DNA of 64,000 nucleotides from Blattabacterium cuenoti. GTDB lineage: Bacteria > Bacteroidota > Bacteroidia > Flavobacteriales > Blattabacteriaceae. A program made the translations under genes and the position numbers. The DNA is taken from the NCBI RefSeq assembly GCF_014252055.1, contig NZ_CP059208.1:124001-188000 (forward strand). The letters are read 5' to 3'. The notes under the pieces are model-generated. The model had not been told where the DNA came from, ran no database searches, and saw only the letters and a program-made list of their open reading frames with translations. Shown piece by piece: positions 18,743 to 29,164 of the stretch. Each line of letters starts with the position of its first letter. The stretch's first letter is position 1.

Positions 18743-19546
18743 TTAAATAGCTACATCTCCCTTAATATGAGGAAAGGGATCATAATTTTTCAAATTAAAA
18801 TCTTTAAAAGAAAATTCAAAAATATTTTTTACAGATGGATTAATAATAATTTCTGGAAGTTTTTTTGGTTTTCTTTTTAATTGTAATTTAACTTGTTCTA
18901 TATGGTTTATATATATATGGGCATCACCTATTGTATGAATTAATTCTTTTTCTTTTAAATTTAAAACTCTGGATAACATCATAAGTAATAAAGCATAAGA
19001 TGCTATGTTAAAAGGTAGTCCTATAAAAATATCTGCGCTTCTTTGATATAAAAGTAGTGATAGTTTTCTTCCATTATCAGATACGTAAAATTGAAAAAGT
19101 ACATGACAAGGAGGTAATGCCATATCTTTAATCATCCCAACATTCCAAGAAGATACTATTAACCTTCTTGAATTTGGATTCAATTTTATTTCCTCTATAA
19201 CATTTGTTATCTGATCTATAGAATTTTTACCATTATAATCTGGCCACCTTCTCCATTGTAATCCATATATTGGGCCAAGATCTCCTTTTTCATCAGCCCA
19301 ATGATTCCAAATAGAAACATTATTATTTTTTAAGTATTGTATATTAGTTTTTCCTTTTAAAAACCATAGTAATTCATGAATAATATATCGTATGTTTAAC
19401 TTTTTAGTAGTTAAAAGAGGAAACCCTTTTCTTAAATCAAATCTCATTTGATAACCAAATAAACTTATAGTCCCTACACCGGTACGGTCTTTTCTTTTGA
19501 TTCCATTTTTTAATACATTTTTTAATAGATTTAAGTATTGTTTCAT
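18743..19546 (-). CDS. thyA: Thymidylate synthase
   Basis: ThyA methylates dUMP to dTMP with methylene-tetrahydrofolate. The 267 residues are the compact form of the family. The catalytic cysteine is Cys147 in [11 protein letters not shown], and dUMP-contact segments such as [19 protein letters not shown] follow. The C-terminus (IKGDVAI) is intact, ending in the usual valine-isoleucine region that closes over the active site. The dCMP deaminase at 10819 could supply its dUMP. It is convergent with thrC and divergent from prs (70 bp). Confidence 0.97.
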   Translation of the reverse strand: MKQYLNLLKNVLKNGIKRKDRTGVGTISLFGYQMRFDLRKGFPLLTTKKLNIRYIIHELLWFLKGKTNIQYLKNNNVSIWNHWADEKGDLGPIYGLQWRRWPDYNGKNSIDQITNVIEEIKLNPNSRRLIVSSWNVGMIKDMALPPCHVLFQFYVSDNGRKLSLLLYQRSADIFIGLPFNIASYALLLMMLSRVLNLKEKELIHTIGDAHIYINHIEQVKLQLKRKPKKLPEIIINPSVKNIFEFSFKDFNLKNYDPFPHIKGDVAI

Positions 19547-19588
19547 AATTTATATTTTAACACAATGATTTATTTTTAATTTAAAGAG

Positions 19589-19596
19589 TATTTTTG
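19589..19596 (+). promoter_or_regulatory. Bacteroidota-type -7 box upstream of prs
   Basis: TATTTTTG matches TAnnTTTG and ends 20 nt before the prs ATG, leaving only a very short leader. The flanking bases (TATTTTTGCAT) are the same as at the thrA box. No TTG was found at -33. Confidence 0.45.
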
Positions 19597-19616
19597 CATA
19601 ATAAAAAAACATAACT

Positions 19617-20549
19617 ATGAATCAGAAGGTACTCTTCTTTTCTACAAGAAGTGGGTTAGAATTATCAAAAAATATAGCTCACCATTATGGAAAGTTCTTA
19701 GGAAAAGTACGGTTTTTGGAATTTAGTGATGGAGAATATACTCCTTGTTTCGAACAATCTGTTCGTGGATCCAGAGTGTTTTTAATTGGATCTACTTTTC
19801 CTCCAGTAGATAATTTAATGGAATTATTATTGATGAGTGATGCAGCTCGTAGAGCTTCTGCACAAAATATAACATTGGTTATTCCATACTTTGGATGGGC
19901 TAGACAAGACCATAAAGATCAACCTAGAACACCTATCGCAGCAAAACTTGTAGCTAATCTAATGGTAGCATCAGGTGCTAGAAGAGTTATGACTATGGAT
20001 TTACATGCAGATCAAATTCAAGGTTTTTTTGACATTCCTGTGGATCATTTATATGCTTCTAGAATATTCATTGATTACATTAAAAAATTAAATATGGATC
20101 AATTAACGATTGCTTCTCCAGATATGGGGGGAGCAAAAAGAGCTAGAAGCTATGCTGGTTACTTGAGAACAGATGTTGTTATTTGTTATAAAGAAAGAAA
20201 AAAGGCAAATGAAATAGAATTTATGAATCTCATAGGAAATGTTAAAAATAAAAATATTATTCTTATAGATGATATGGTAGATACTGCTGGAACTTTAACG
20301 GAAGCAGCTAACCTAATAAAAAAACAAGGAGCTAAAAGTATTCGTGCTATAGCTACCCATCCAGTTTTATCAGGAAATTCGTATGATAAAATAAAAAATT
20401 CTGAACTTGAAGAATTAGTAATAACAGATACTATTCCTTTAAAAGAAAAAAATGATAAGATTAAAGTACTATCTTGTGCTTCACTTTTTGCTGAAGTAAT
20501 GCAATCTGTTCATAATGATGAATCTATTAGCAATAAATTTATAATTTAA
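19617..20549 (+). CDS. prs: Ribose-phosphate pyrophosphokinase
   Basis: Prs makes PRPP from ribose-5-phosphate and ATP. PRPP is used in this window by PurF and the OPRT half of PyrEF. The 310 residues show the FSDGE segment (36-40), the RQDHK flexible-loop motif (96-100), TMDLHADQIQGFF (126-138) and the PRPP-binding loop IDDMVDTAGT (217-226). It is followed by rplY (19 bp) and a tadA-like gene on the same strand, a common Bacteroidota order for prs-rplY. Confidence 0.97.
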   Translation: MNQKVLFFSTRSGLELSKNIAHHYGKFLGKVRFLEFSDGEYTPCFEQSVRGSRVFLIGSTFPPVDNLMELLLMSDAARRASAQNITLVIPYFGWARQDHKDQPRTPIAAKLVANLMVASGARRVMTMDLHADQIQGFFDIPVDHLYASRIFIDYIKKLNMDQLTIASPDMGGAKRARSYAGYLRTDVVICYKERKKANEIEFMNLIGNVKNKNIILIDDMVDTAGTLTEAANLIKKQGAKSIRAIATHPVLSGNSYDKIKNSELEELVITDTIPLKEKNDKIKVLSCASLFAEVMQSVHNDESISNKFII

Positions 20550-20568
20550 TTATGTAAAAAAAAAAGAT

Positions 20569-21174
20569 ATGAAATATGTAAATATTTACGGAAAGAAAAG
20601 AAATGTAGGAAAAAAAAATGTTCGTTTTATACGAATTTCGGAAAATATCCCGTGTATTTTATATGGAAAAGATATAAATATTCCATTTTATACTGCATCA
20701 GAAAACTTAAAAAAAGTAATGCGTTATGGAGATATCCATGGAGTAAATATTAAAATAGAAGGGTATGATAAAAATATAAAAGCTGTACAAAAGGAAATAC
20801 AATTTGATCCAGTTAGTGACGAAATTTTACATGTAGATTTTTATAAAATTGAAGAATCAAAACCTATAAAATTATCACTTCCAGTAAAATTTGTAGGGAG
20901 ACCAATTGGTGTTACCAAAGGAGGAGAGTATTATTCTTTAATTAGAAAATTAAAAATAAAAGCTTTTCCATCTGATATCCCAGAATTTATAAAAATAGAT
21001 ATTAGTTCTTTAGATATAGGAGATAGAATCATTGTTAAAGATTTACAAAATGTAAAATATTCTATTTTAGATCCTGTACAAACTCTTATAGCAAGAGTAA
21101 AAAATTCTAGAACAACTATTAAAGAAGAAGATAATAAAAATAAAGAAGATAAAAAACAACAAAAAAATAAATAA
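20569..21174 (+). CDS. rplY: 50S ribosomal protein L25 (Ctc-type, long form)
   Basis: This 201-residue 5S rRNA-binding protein has an N-terminal L25 domain (residues 1-90, with RISENIPCILYGKD and FDPVSDEILHVDFYKI) and the additional C-terminal beta domain of the Ctc/TL5 form (about 95-185, with LPVKFVGRPIGVTKGG). The tail is rich in lysine and glutamate. It lies 19 bp after prs, and its stop codon shares one base with the next start (TAATG), suggesting translational coupling. Confidence 0.93.
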   Translation: MKYVNIYGKKRNVGKKNVRFIRISENIPCILYGKDINIPFYTASENLKKVMRYGDIHGVNIKIEGYDKNIKAVQKEIQFDPVSDEILHVDFYKIEESKPIKLSLPVKFVGRPIGVTKGGEYYSLIRKLKIKAFPSDIPEFIKIDISSLDIGDRIIVKDLQNVKYSILDPVQTLIARVKNSRTTIKEEDNKNKEDKKQQKNK

Positions 21175-21638
21175 TGTCTTTTATTTCTTATAAAAAAAAA
21201 GATCATTATTTTATGAAAATAGCTTTTAATGAGGCTATTATTGCTTTTCATAAAAATGAAGTTCCTATAGGAGCGGCCATTACGTATGAAAATGCAGTTA
21301 TAGCAAAAGCTCATAATTTAACGGAAACATTAAATAATACTATTGCACACGCAGAAATATTAGTTATTAATTTAGCTTCCAAATATTTAGAAGAAAAGTA
21401 TATGAGAAAATGTACATTATACGTTACATTAGAACCATGTGTAATGTGCGCAGGAGCTTTATTTTGGGCTAAAATAGGAAGAGTTGTTTGTGGAGCAAAT
21501 AATAAAAAAGGATTTTTATATGCTGGAATTAAATTACATCCGAAAACAGAATTAATTTCTGGTATTATGAAAAATAGATGCAAATCTTTAATAAAAAAAT
21601 TTTTTCTTTTAAAAAGAAAGAAAACATACATAGACTGA
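21174..21638 (+). CDS. tadA: Nucleoside deaminase, probably tRNA adenosine-34 deaminase
   Basis: TadA converts A34 to inosine in tRNA-Arg(ACG), letting one tRNA read CGU, CGC and CGA. The 154 residues have the zinc site HAEI (His59, Glu61) and PCVMC (Cys89, Cys92), with NNTIAHAE and FWAKIGRVV typical of TadA rather than cytidine deaminase. The ATG at 21174 overlaps the rplY stop; a later in-frame ATG at 21213 would remove the first helix. Guanine deaminase is a less likely alternative. It ends 1 bp from the convergent DedA gene. Confidence 0.87.
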   Translation: MSFISYKKKDHYFMKIAFNEAIIAFHKNEVPIGAAITYENAVIAKAHNLTETLNNTIAHAEILVINLASKYLEEKYMRKCTLYVTLEPCVMCAGALFWAKIGRVVCGANNKKGFLYAGIKLHPKTELISGIMKNRCKSLIKKFFLLKRKKTYID

Positions 21639-21639
21639 A

Positions 21640-22293
21640 TTAAATCAATAATTTCTTTTTTTTACTTTTTTTTAATTTAATAATTACTGGTAATGTTGTT
21701 ATAAATAGTATCAATAAAACAATCCATTCAAGATGATTTTTCAATTCAGGAAAACTCTTATCTAGATAATGCCCTGCTAACATAATAGAATAAGTCCAAA
21801 TAATAGCTCCAATTACATTGTATATCATAAATTTTTTAAAATTCATACGAATAGCACCTGCTACAATAGGAGCAAAAGTTCTGAATAAAGGAAGAAATCT
21901 ACTCATTATTAATGCTGTAGCTTTATATTTATTATAAAATAATTTAGCTAGAATTAAATGTTTTTTCTTAAAAAAAAAGGAATCTTTTTTTCTATACAAT
22001 AATTCTCCAGATTTATACCCTAACCAGTAACCTTGAATATTCCCAAGAATAGCAAAAAATGCAACAATTAGTATTATAATAAAAAAAGGAACATTATAAA
22101 AATTTTTACATAAATCTTCTCCAAATATTCCAGCAGTAAATAATAAAGAATCTCCAGGTAAAAAAAAACCAATGAAAAAACCAGTTTCTGCAAAGACAAT
22201 TACTAAAAGAATAAATAATGCTGCATTTCCGAAATATAAAAAAATCCATCTAGGATTAAATAAATGTTGAATAAAATCCCAAAAATTTGACAT
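21640..22293 (-). CDS. DedA family membrane protein
   Basis: This 217-residue inner-membrane protein belongs to the DedA/SNARE-associated family, thought to move undecaprenyl phosphate or other lipids across the membrane. Visible features are the family motifs FFLPGDSLLFTAG (about 42-54), GYWLGYKSG and the conserved RFLPLFRTFAPIVAG (about 126-140), plus several hydrophobic helices. The role of this particular member is unknown. It is convergent with tadA, with 1 bp between the stop codons. Confidence 0.9.
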   Translation of the reverse strand: MSNFWDFIQHLFNPRWIFLYFGNAALFILLVIVFAETGFFIGFFLPGDSLLFTAGIFGEDLCKNFYNVPFFIIILIVAFFAILGNIQGYWLGYKSGELLYRKKDSFFFKKKHLILAKLFYNKYKATALIMSRFLPLFRTFAPIVAGAIRMNFKKFMIYNVIGAIIWTYSIMLAGHYLDKSFPELKNHLEWIVLLILFITTLPVIIKLKKSKKKKLLI

Positions 22294-22318
22294 GATACAA
22301 ATATGATGATAAAAAAAA

Positions 22319-22326
22319 CAAATTTA
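22319..22326 (-). promoter_or_regulatory. Bacteroidota-type -7 box upstream of the DedA gene
   Basis: On the minus strand this is TAAATTTG (TAnnTTTG), ending 25 nt before the ATG at 22293. A TTTG-like element lies upstream with a spacer of about 15 nt, shorter than usual. Confidence 0.4.
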
Positions 22327-22387
22327 AATATTTACATTTCTCAAATATATTCATGAATCTTTAAAATTCAAGTAAAAATATTTTTAT

Positions 22388-22507
22388 ATGGAATACATTT
22401 ACGAATTTATTAATACTTTAGGATGGATACCAAATATTATTTTTATAATAATAGGTTTTGTTTTTTTAATTTTCTGGTTACAGAAGATATTCTATTTCGT
22501 AGATTAA
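22388..22507 (+). CDS. Possible 39-residue single-pass membrane protein
   Basis: An ATG at 22388 opens a 39-codon frame ending at TAA 22505-22507. It encodes a short polar start (MEYIYEFINTLGW), one hydrophobic helix (about residues 15-33) and a short end (KIFYFVD). It lies in the space before aroB, co-directional and 49 bp upstream. Small single-helix proteins beside aroB occur in flavobacteria, to my recollection, and the WxxNxxFIxIGFVxxxxW pattern resembles them, but no firm family call is possible. It could also be chance in A+T-rich DNA. Confidence 0.45.
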   Translation: MEYIYEFINTLGWIPNIIFIIIGFVFLIFWLQKIFYFVD

Positions 22508-22556
22508 TTTTTTATAATAAAAATTACTACTTTTGTCTAGTAAACAAGATAAATTC

Positions 22557-23624
22557 ATGCAAAAAGAAAACGGAAAAAATATATATTTTAATGATGAAGC
22601 TTATCATGTCTTAAATAGTTATCTAGTTAATCAAAAATTTGATCCAAAAAATGTATTTATTTTAGTTGATAATCTAACTTACAAACATTGTTTTCCAATC
22701 ATACTATCTCATGTAAATTTTTTAAATAAATCTCATGTTATTAAAATAAGAACAGGAGAAAAAGAAAAAAATATTTATACATGTATCAAAATATGTAAAC
22801 TTTTGGAAAAGTTAAAAGCTACCAGAAATAGTTTGATTATAAATGTTGGAGGTGGAGTGATAACAGATCTTGGTGGTTTTGTTTCATCTATATTTAAACG
22901 GGGTATTCGTTTTATTAATATTCCTACAACTTTATTGGGAATGGTTGATGCATCTATAGGATACAAAACAGGTGTCAATTTAGATTATATTAAAAATGAA
23001 ATAGGAACTTTTCATATTCCAGAACTTTTAATTATTGATCCATTTTTTCTAAATACTCTATCTAGAACAGAAATTATTTCTGGAATGGCTGAAATGTTTA
23101 AACATGGACTTATAGCAAACAAAGACTTTTGGATTGATATGAATAAATTTAAATTGGAAATGGCAGAGAATAAAAATATATGTAATGATCTTATTAAGAA
23201 ATCTATATTTATAAAAAATAAAATAGTCACAAAAGATCCTAAAGAAAAAGGATTAAGAAAGATTCTTAATTTTGGTCATACTATTGGACATGCATTAGAA
23301 AGTTATTTTATGAATAAAAAAGAAAAAATACTACACGGGATGGCTATTGCAAGTGGAATGATTTATGAATCTTGGATTTCACATAAAATAAATGACTTAT
23401 CAATGATAGATTATGAAGAAATAGAATCTTCACTTTCTTCATTTTACCCTAAAAAATATGTTTTATCTGATTTAGATGTAGAAAAGTTGTTTATAATTAT
23501 GGAGCATGATAAAAAAAATGAAAAAAATAAAATACAATTTTCTCTAATAAAGAGAATAGGAGAATGTTCTTACAATTATGAAGTTCCTTTTTCTTTAATA
23601 AAAGAAAGTTTATTGAAATGTTAA
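22557..23624 (+). CDS. aroB: 3-dehydroquinate synthase
   Basis: AroB makes 3-dehydroquinate, the second step of the shikimate pathway to aromatic amino acids. It is an NAD- and metal-dependent enzyme. The 355 residues show the NAD-binding GGGVITDLGGFVSS, the motif RGIRFINIPTTLLGMVDASIG, and the metal-site histidine motifs GMAEMFKHG and LNFGHTIGHALE. I chose the ATG at 22557; a TTG at 22533 would add eight residues but fits less well. A small membrane ORF precedes it, and gyrA follows after 50 bp. Confidence 0.94.
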   Translation: MQKENGKNIYFNDEAYHVLNSYLVNQKFDPKNVFILVDNLTYKHCFPIILSHVNFLNKSHVIKIRTGEKEKNIYTCIKICKLLEKLKATRNSLIINVGGGVITDLGGFVSSIFKRGIRFINIPTTLLGMVDASIGYKTGVNLDYIKNEIGTFHIPELLIIDPFFLNTLSRTEIISGMAEMFKHGLIANKDFWIDMNKFKLEMAENKNICNDLIKKSIFIKNKIVTKDPKEKGLRKILNFGHTIGHALESYFMNKKEKILHGMAIASGMIYESWISHKINDLSMIDYEEIESSLSSFYPKKYVLSDLDVEKLFIIMEHDKKNEKNKIQFSLIKRIGECSYNYEVPFSLIKESLLKC

Positions 23625-23674
23625 TTTTAACTTATTTCTTAGTTTGATTATATTAAAAAAAATAAAATTTTATA

Positions 23675-26137
23675 ATGAGTGAAGGCGAAAAATTGATTCC
23701 TATTAATATTGAAGATGAAATGAAATCATCTTACATAGATTATTCTATGTCTGTAATTGTTTCTAGAGCTCTTCCTGATGCTAGAGATGGATTAAAACCT
23801 GTGCATAGAAGAGTCCTTTATGGAATGTATAAATTAGGAATTTTTTATAACAATTCTTATAAAAAATCTGCTCGTATTGTTGGAGAAGTATTAGGAAAAT
23901 ACCATCCTCACGGAGATGTTTCTGTTTACGATACAATGGTTCGTATGTCTCAAGAATGGACTTTAAGATATCCATTAATAGATGGACAAGGTAATTTTGG
24001 ATCTTTAGATGCGGATCCACCTGCAGCTATGCGTTATACAGAAGTAAAGATGAAAAAAATATCTGAGGAAATGTTATTGGATATTAAGAAGGACACAGTG
24101 GATATGAAATTAAATTTCGATGATTCTCTAGAGGAACCTACTGTTTTACCAACGCGTATTCCCAATCTTTTAATTAATGGTTCTTCCGGAATTGCAGTAG
24201 GTATGGCAACTAATATCCCTCCTCATAATTTAACGGAAACCATTAAAGCAATTTGTGCTTATATAGATAATAATAATTTATCTATAGAACAAATAATGAA
24301 ATATATTAAAGCTCCAGATTTTCCTACAGGAGGAATTATTTATGGATATGATGGTGTTAGAAAAGCGTTTCAAACTGGAAGAGGACGTATAGTATTACGA
24401 GCAAAAATACATTTAGAAGAAATTAATGGAAAACAATGTCTTGTGGTAGATGAAATTCCTTATCAAGTGAATAAAGCTGATATGATAACTAAAACAGTTG
24501 GATTGATGAAGGAAGGAAAAATGGAAGGAATTTATCAGATTCGTGACGAATCTGATAGAAACGGATTACGTATCGTTTATATTCTTAAACAGAACACAAA
24601 TCCTGATATATTGTTAAATAATTTATTTAAATATACATCATTAGAAACTTATTTTAACGTTAATAATATAGCATTAATTAACGGTAAACCAGCTCAATTA
24701 AATATAAAAGATCTTATTCATCATTTTGTTAATCATAGACACGATGTTATTATTCGTCGTACTAAATATGAATTAAAAAAATGCAAAAATCGCGTTCATA
24801 TTCTAACTGGTTTTTTAAAAATAGTGAATCAAATAGATATAATGATAGAACTAATTAAAAATTCTAGAAATCATAAAGAAGCGATCAATGAATTAATGAA
24901 TAAATTTGAAATATCTGAAGATCAATCAAAATCTATTTTAGATATGCGACTACAAAATCTTACTACCTTAGAAGTAGATAGATTAAAAAATGAACATAAA
25001 GAATTATTAAAGAACATAGATTTTTTGAAAAATGTATTAGATCAATATTTTATAAGAACTAAAATTATAAAAGAAGAACTCTTAGATATTAAAAGAAAAT
25101 ATCAAGATACTCGTCGTACACAAATTGATTATACAGGAAATAAAGTTGATATAGAAGATCTTATTGAAGATGAACAAGTTGTTTTAACTATTTCTCATGC
25201 AGGTTATATAAAAAGAACATCTTTATCAGAATATAAACGTCAAGGTAGAGGTGGAGTAGGAAATAGAGGAGCAACTGCTAGAGAATCTGATTTTTTTAAA
25301 CACTTACTTATAGCAACTAATCATCAGTATCTTCTTTTGTTTACAGAGAAAGGAAAATGTTTTTGGTTGAGAGTTTATGAGATCCCAGAAGGATCTAAAA
25401 TATCTAAGGGCAGAGCAATACAAAACATTATTCATCTTCAACAAGATGACAAAGTTAATGCTTATATTTTAACTGGAAATCTTACTAATAAGAAATATGT
25501 TAAAGATCATTATGTAATGATGGTAACTCAAAAAGGTATTATTAAGAAAACTTCTTTAGAAAATTATTCTCGTCCTAGAAAATATGGCATAAATGCTATT
25601 GTAATTCGTAAAGGAGATTCTTTATTAGAAGCTATTTTAACTAGAGGAGATAGTCATGTTTTTATAGCTTTAAAAAGTGGAAGAATCATTCGTTTTTCAG
25701 AGAAAAAAGTTCGTATAACCGGAAGAAATTCTTCTGGAGTAATAGGAATAAATTTTACCGTTAAAGAAGATATGGTTATTGGAATTATATGTGGTGTAGA
25801 TGGAGAAGAAAAAGGAAGTTTATTAGTGGTATCTCAAAAAGGATTTGGAAAAAGATCAAGTCTTGAAGAATATCGTCTTACTAATCGTGGAGGAAAAGGG
25901 ATTAAAACATTAAATATTACTCAAAAAACAGGAAGTTTAATTGCTATAAAACATGTTACAGATGAAGATGACTTAATGATTATTAAAAAATCAGGAATAA
26001 TGATACGTATTCCAGTCTCAGACATACGAGTAATGGGAAGAACTACTCAAGGAGTAAGATTAATTCATTTGAAAGAAAATGATGCTATAGCAGACGTAGA
26101 AAAAGTTTATAAAAAACCTATTATGGGATTTCATTAA
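23675..26137 (+). CDS. gyrA: DNA gyrase subunit A
   Basis: GyrA is the DNA-cleaving subunit of the supercoiling topoisomerase. The 820 residues include the winged-helix region, the catalytic Tyr121 (AAMRYTEV) and a six-bladed C-terminal domain with the GyrA box remnant NRGGKG near residue 742, which supports GyrA over ParC. At the position equivalent to E. coli Ser83 there is Val82 ([10 protein letters not shown]), a residue position linked with quinolone response; Asp87 is conserved as Asp86. Its 3' end overlaps the convergent protease gene by 17 bp. Confidence 0.95.
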   Translation: MSEGEKLIPINIEDEMKSSYIDYSMSVIVSRALPDARDGLKPVHRRVLYGMYKLGIFYNNSYKKSARIVGEVLGKYHPHGDVSVYDTMVRMSQEWTLRYPLIDGQGNFGSLDADPPAAMRYTEVKMKKISEEMLLDIKKDTVDMKLNFDDSLEEPTVLPTRIPNLLINGSSGIAVGMATNIPPHNLTETIKAICAYIDNNNLSIEQIMKYIKAPDFPTGGIIYGYDGVRKAFQTGRGRIVLRAKIHLEEINGKQCLVVDEIPYQVNKADMITKTVGLMKEGKMEGIYQIRDESDRNGLRIVYILKQNTNPDILLNNLFKYTSLETYFNVNNIALINGKPAQLNIKDLIHHFVNHRHDVIIRRTKYELKKCKNRVHILTGFLKIVNQIDIMIELIKNSRNHKEAINELMNKFEISEDQSKSILDMRLQNLTTLEVDRLKNEHKELLKNIDFLKNVLDQYFIRTKIIKEELLDIKRKYQDTRRTQIDYTGNKVDIEDLIEDEQVVLTISHAGYIKRTSLSEYKRQGRGGVGNRGATARESDFFKHLLIATNHQYLLLFTEKGKCFWLRVYEIPEGSKISKGRAIQNIIHLQQDDKVNAYILTGNLTNKKYVKDHYVMMVTQKGIIKKTSLENYSRPRKYGINAIVIRKGDSLLEAILTRGDSHVFIALKSGRIIRFSEKKVRITGRNSSGVIGINFTVKEDMVIGIICGVDGEEKGSLLVVSQKGFGKRSSLEEYRLTNRGGKGIKTLNITQKTGSLIAIKHVTDEDDLMIIKKSGIMIRIPVSDIRVMGRTTQGVRLIHLKENDAIADVEKVYKKPIMGFH

Positions 26138-28211
26138 AATCACGTAAAATATTTACATATTCTGATATATAAAAATCTTTGTTCAAATTTTCTATCCATT
26201 TTTTTTCTAATTCATTTTTATCGATAATTATTTTATAATTAATAGGGAACTTTCCATATACATTATTTAAATATTTTTTTAATTTCTGAAAATGCTTTTT
26301 CCTTTTTTTTGTTATTAAATTTTCATAGTACGAATCTCTCCAATTAAGAGAATATGTTTTTTTATTTAAAAATTTATTTTCTAATAATTGCATATTTTTA
26401 TAAATTTTATTTATTAATTTATTATTTTTTCTTAATCTATTAATACTTTTTATTTTAATTTTTTCTAATTTTTTTTCATCCCAAGTTTTAATAGATACAG
26501 GGTCAACCTGATCCCATTTCATAGAATTTTGATGATATTTTTCTATTAATTTTGATGATCTATTACTTGGAATAATAATATCTGAATTCACTCCTTTTAA
26601 TTGTGTAGAGTCCCCATTAATTCTATAAAATTTATTCATGGTAAATTTTAGAATTCCTAATTCTTCTTTTTTGTAAAAAAAATAAAATCTATTTAATGGA
26701 TAAATAGTTTGAACAGTTCCTTTTCCATATGTTTGTTCACTACCGATAATAATTCCTCTTTTATAATCTTTTATTGCTGCAGAAAGTATTTCTGAAGCAG
26801 AAGCTGATTGTTCATTAACAATAACTACAAGAGGACCTTCCCATAAAATTTTATGATTATTATTTTTTAGTATTTTTTTTATATTAGGAGATTTTCCTGT
26901 TTGTACAATAGGAACTTTTCCTAAAAAAAAACCAGCTATATCTATTACACTAGATAATGATCCGCCTCTATTGTTTCTTATATCTAGAATAATTCCTTTA
27001 ATATTTTCTTTTTTTAGTTCTTGAATAATTTTTTTTATATCATCTGTTGCATTTCTTCCATTTTTATTTTCAGGATTAAAGTAAAATTCAGGTAAAAAAA
27101 TTAAACCATATTTATATTTTTTATTATCTAAAATTAATACGCTTTTTGCAAAAATTTCTTTTTTTTCAACAATATCTCTAGTAAGAATTACTTCTTCTAC
27201 AAATCCATTATTTTTTTGTATTGTTAATTTTACTTTTGTTCCTTTTTTTCCTTTTATTAAACGTATAGAATTATCTAACAACATTCCTACAATGTTTTCT
27301 TCTGAATTTAAATCCTTTGATACCTTGATAATTTTGTCTCCCACATCTATTTTTTTACTTTTCCATGCAGGAGATCCAATAACAATATTTACTACTGTAG
27401 CATACCCTTTTTCATCTTTAAGTTCTATACCAATTCCTTCTGTTTGACCAGATACATTTAAATTAAATATTTCTTTTTCTTTCGGAGAAAAATAATTAGT
27501 ATGAGGATCATATTGAGATATGATAGTATTTACATATATTGAAAACCAATCAGATTTTTTTCTAATTTTTAATTTCCTAAAATATTCCTCTACATATTCT
27601 TTTACTTTTCTTCTTGATTCCTTTTCTGCATTGAAAAATATATCTTTCCATATCTTTCTATTTGATATTTTTTCTTTTTGTTTTATAGAATTTGTTATTT
27701 CTGATAGAGTTAAATATTTTAGATATTTTCTCCATTTATCAATGCATTCCGTCTTATTTTTAGGGTAAGAAAAATCTATTTCTCTAGAATAAACTTCCTT
27801 TTTGTTAAAATCAAAAGGATTTTTCAATATATCTAAACATATAGATTCAACCTCTTTTATTCTTTGATAAAAACATTGAATTATTATGTCAAAAAAAGTA
27901 GTATCTGCATGAATCCAAAAATCATCTATTTTATCTTTATACAAAGAAAGGCTATTAATGTCTTTTTGTAAAAAAAAACGTTTATTACTATCTAATTTTT
28001 CAAAATATTTTTTATACACTGTTTCTGAAAAATCATTGTTAACATTTATAGGATTTATATGAGAAAGACAAAGCGTTTTATATATTTTCTTAAGTATGAT
28101 TATGTTTTTTACATGTTCTTCTTCATTACTTGAAGAACAAAAACTAAATAAAAATAGGATAAAAACACCAATTATTATCCATTTTATTTTTCTAATTTTA
28201 CTATTTTCCAT
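26121..28211 (-). CDS. prc: Carboxy-terminal (tail-specific) protease, S41 family, probable lipoprotein
   Basis: This 696-residue Prc/Tsp-type periplasmic protease recognises C-terminal tails. The N-terminus is basic then hydrophobic and ends in FSFC, so Cys25 may be lipidated. A PDZ domain is at about residues 255-340 ([13 protein letters not shown]). The Ser-Lys dyad is Ser473 (SASASE) and Lys498 (YGKGTVQ), spaced 25 residues apart as in E. coli Prc (Ser452/Lys477). The N- and C-terminal helical regions typical of the long Prc form are both present. It is divergent from surE. Confidence 0.93.
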   Translation of the reverse strand: MENSKIRKIKWIIIGVFILFLFSFCSSSNEEEHVKNIIILKKIYKTLCLSHINPINVNNDFSETVYKKYFEKLDSNKRFFLQKDINSLSLYKDKIDDFWIHADTTFFDIIIQCFYQRIKEVESICLDILKNPFDFNKKEVYSREIDFSYPKNKTECIDKWRKYLKYLTLSEITNSIKQKEKISNRKIWKDIFFNAEKESRRKVKEYVEEYFRKLKIRKKSDWFSIYVNTIISQYDPHTNYFSPKEKEIFNLNVSGQTEGIGIELKDEKGYATVVNIVIGSPAWKSKKIDVGDKIIKVSKDLNSEENIVGMLLDNSIRLIKGKKGTKVKLTIQKNNGFVEEVILTRDIVEKKEIFAKSVLILDNKKYKYGLIFLPEFYFNPENKNGRNATDDIKKIIQELKKENIKGIILDIRNNRGGSLSSVIDIAGFFLGKVPIVQTGKSPNIKKILKNNNHKILWEGPLVVIVNEQSASASEILSAAIKDYKRGIIIGSEQTYGKGTVQTIYPLNRFYFFYKKEELGILKFTMNKFYRINGDSTQLKGVNSDIIIPSNRSSKLIEKYHQNSMKWDQVDPVSIKTWDEKKLEKIKIKSINRLRKNNKLINKIYKNMQLLENKFLNKKTYSLNWRDSYYENLITKKRKKHFQKLKKYLNNVYGKFPINYKIIIDKNELEKKWIENLNKDFYISEYVNILRDFNEIP

Positions 28212-28292
28212 ATATATATTATTGGAATTTGGAATTGAGAATTATAATATAAAATATAAAAAATATATTTTATCTTTTTTTTCATAAAAAAA

Positions 28293-29123
28293 ATGAATAA
28301 TAAACCAATTATTTTAGTAACAAATGATGATGGAATTATAGCTCCAGGGATAAGATCTCTTATAGAAAGTATGAATTCCTTGGGAGAGGTGTATGTTGTA
28401 GCACCAAATAGCCCGAAATCTGGAACAGCACATTCTATAACTATGGATACAATATTATACTGTGATTCTGTTAAAATAGATAACGGAAAACAAAAAGAAT
28501 GGGAATGTTCTGGTACTCCAGTAGATTGTGTAAAACTAGCAATTAATAATATTTTACCAAGAAGACCAGATATTTGTGTATCTGGAATAAACCATGGATC
28601 AAATTCTTCTATAAATATTAGATATTCTGGAACTGTTTCTGCTGTAATAGAAGCTGGTATAGAAGGAATACCATCTGTGGGGTTTTCTCTTTTAGATTTA
28701 GAATGGAATGCTGATTTTTCATCATCAAAAAAATATGTATGTGAAATTGTAAAAAAAATATTATATAATCCTATTCCAGAAAAAACAATCACTCTAAATG
28801 TGAATATCCCAAAATTGAAAAAAGAAGAAATAAAAGGAATTAAAATATGTAGACAAGCAAAATCTAAATGGCAAGAAAGTTTTGAAAAAAGATCTAATCC
28901 AAAAGGAAGAACCTACTATTGGTTAGTAGGAAATTTTGTTAATTTTGATGAGGAAGAGGAAGATGACACAGATGAATGGGCTTTGAATAATGGATATATC
29001 TCCATTGTTCCTATTCAATTTGATTTCACAAACTATTCAATCTTAAATATTCTGAAATCTTGGAATTTTATGCTATTCTTTTTTAACATATTTAACATAT
29101 TTAACATATTTAACATATTTTAA
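28293..29123 (+). CDS. surE: 5'/3'-nucleotidase SurE, with a repeat-derived C-terminal tail
   Basis: SurE is a metal-dependent phosphatase of nucleoside monophosphates. The 276 residues have the NDDGI metal site (residues 11-15), the SGTPVDCV motif (about 74-81) and SGINHGSN (about 95-102). The normal domain ends near residue 258 (YSILNILKSW). The remaining residues are a hydrophobic tail made mostly of (Phe-Asn-Ile) repeats, encoded by a 9-bp tandem repeat at 29082-29120. The tail may be a recent addition to the protein or simply tolerated. ruvB follows after 41 bp. Confidence 0.93.
   Translation: MNNKPIILVTNDDGIIAPGIRSLIESMNSLGEVYVVAPNSPKSGTAHSITMDTILYCDSVKIDNGKQKEWECSGTPVDCVKLAINNILPRRPDICVSGINHGSNSSINIRYSGTVSAVIEAGIEGIPSVGFSLLDLEWNADFSSSKKYVCEIVKKILYNPIPEKTITLNVNIPKLKKEEIKGIKICRQAKSKWQESFEKRSNPKGRTYYWLVGNFVNFDEEEEDDTDEWALNNGYISIVPIQFDFTNYSILNILKSWNFMLFFFNIFNIFNIFNIF
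29082..29120 (+). repeat. 9-bp tandem repeat (4.3 copies) in the 3' end of surE
   Basis: The unit TTTAACATA is repeated four times perfectly, plus a final TTT, directly before the TAA stop. Since the unit is 9 bp, gain or loss of copies keeps the frame and changes only the number of Phe-Asn-Ile triplets in SurE. Confidence 0.9.
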
Positions 29124-29164
29124 TTAACATGATATAGTATAAGTTAGTTGTAGTATTTATTACT

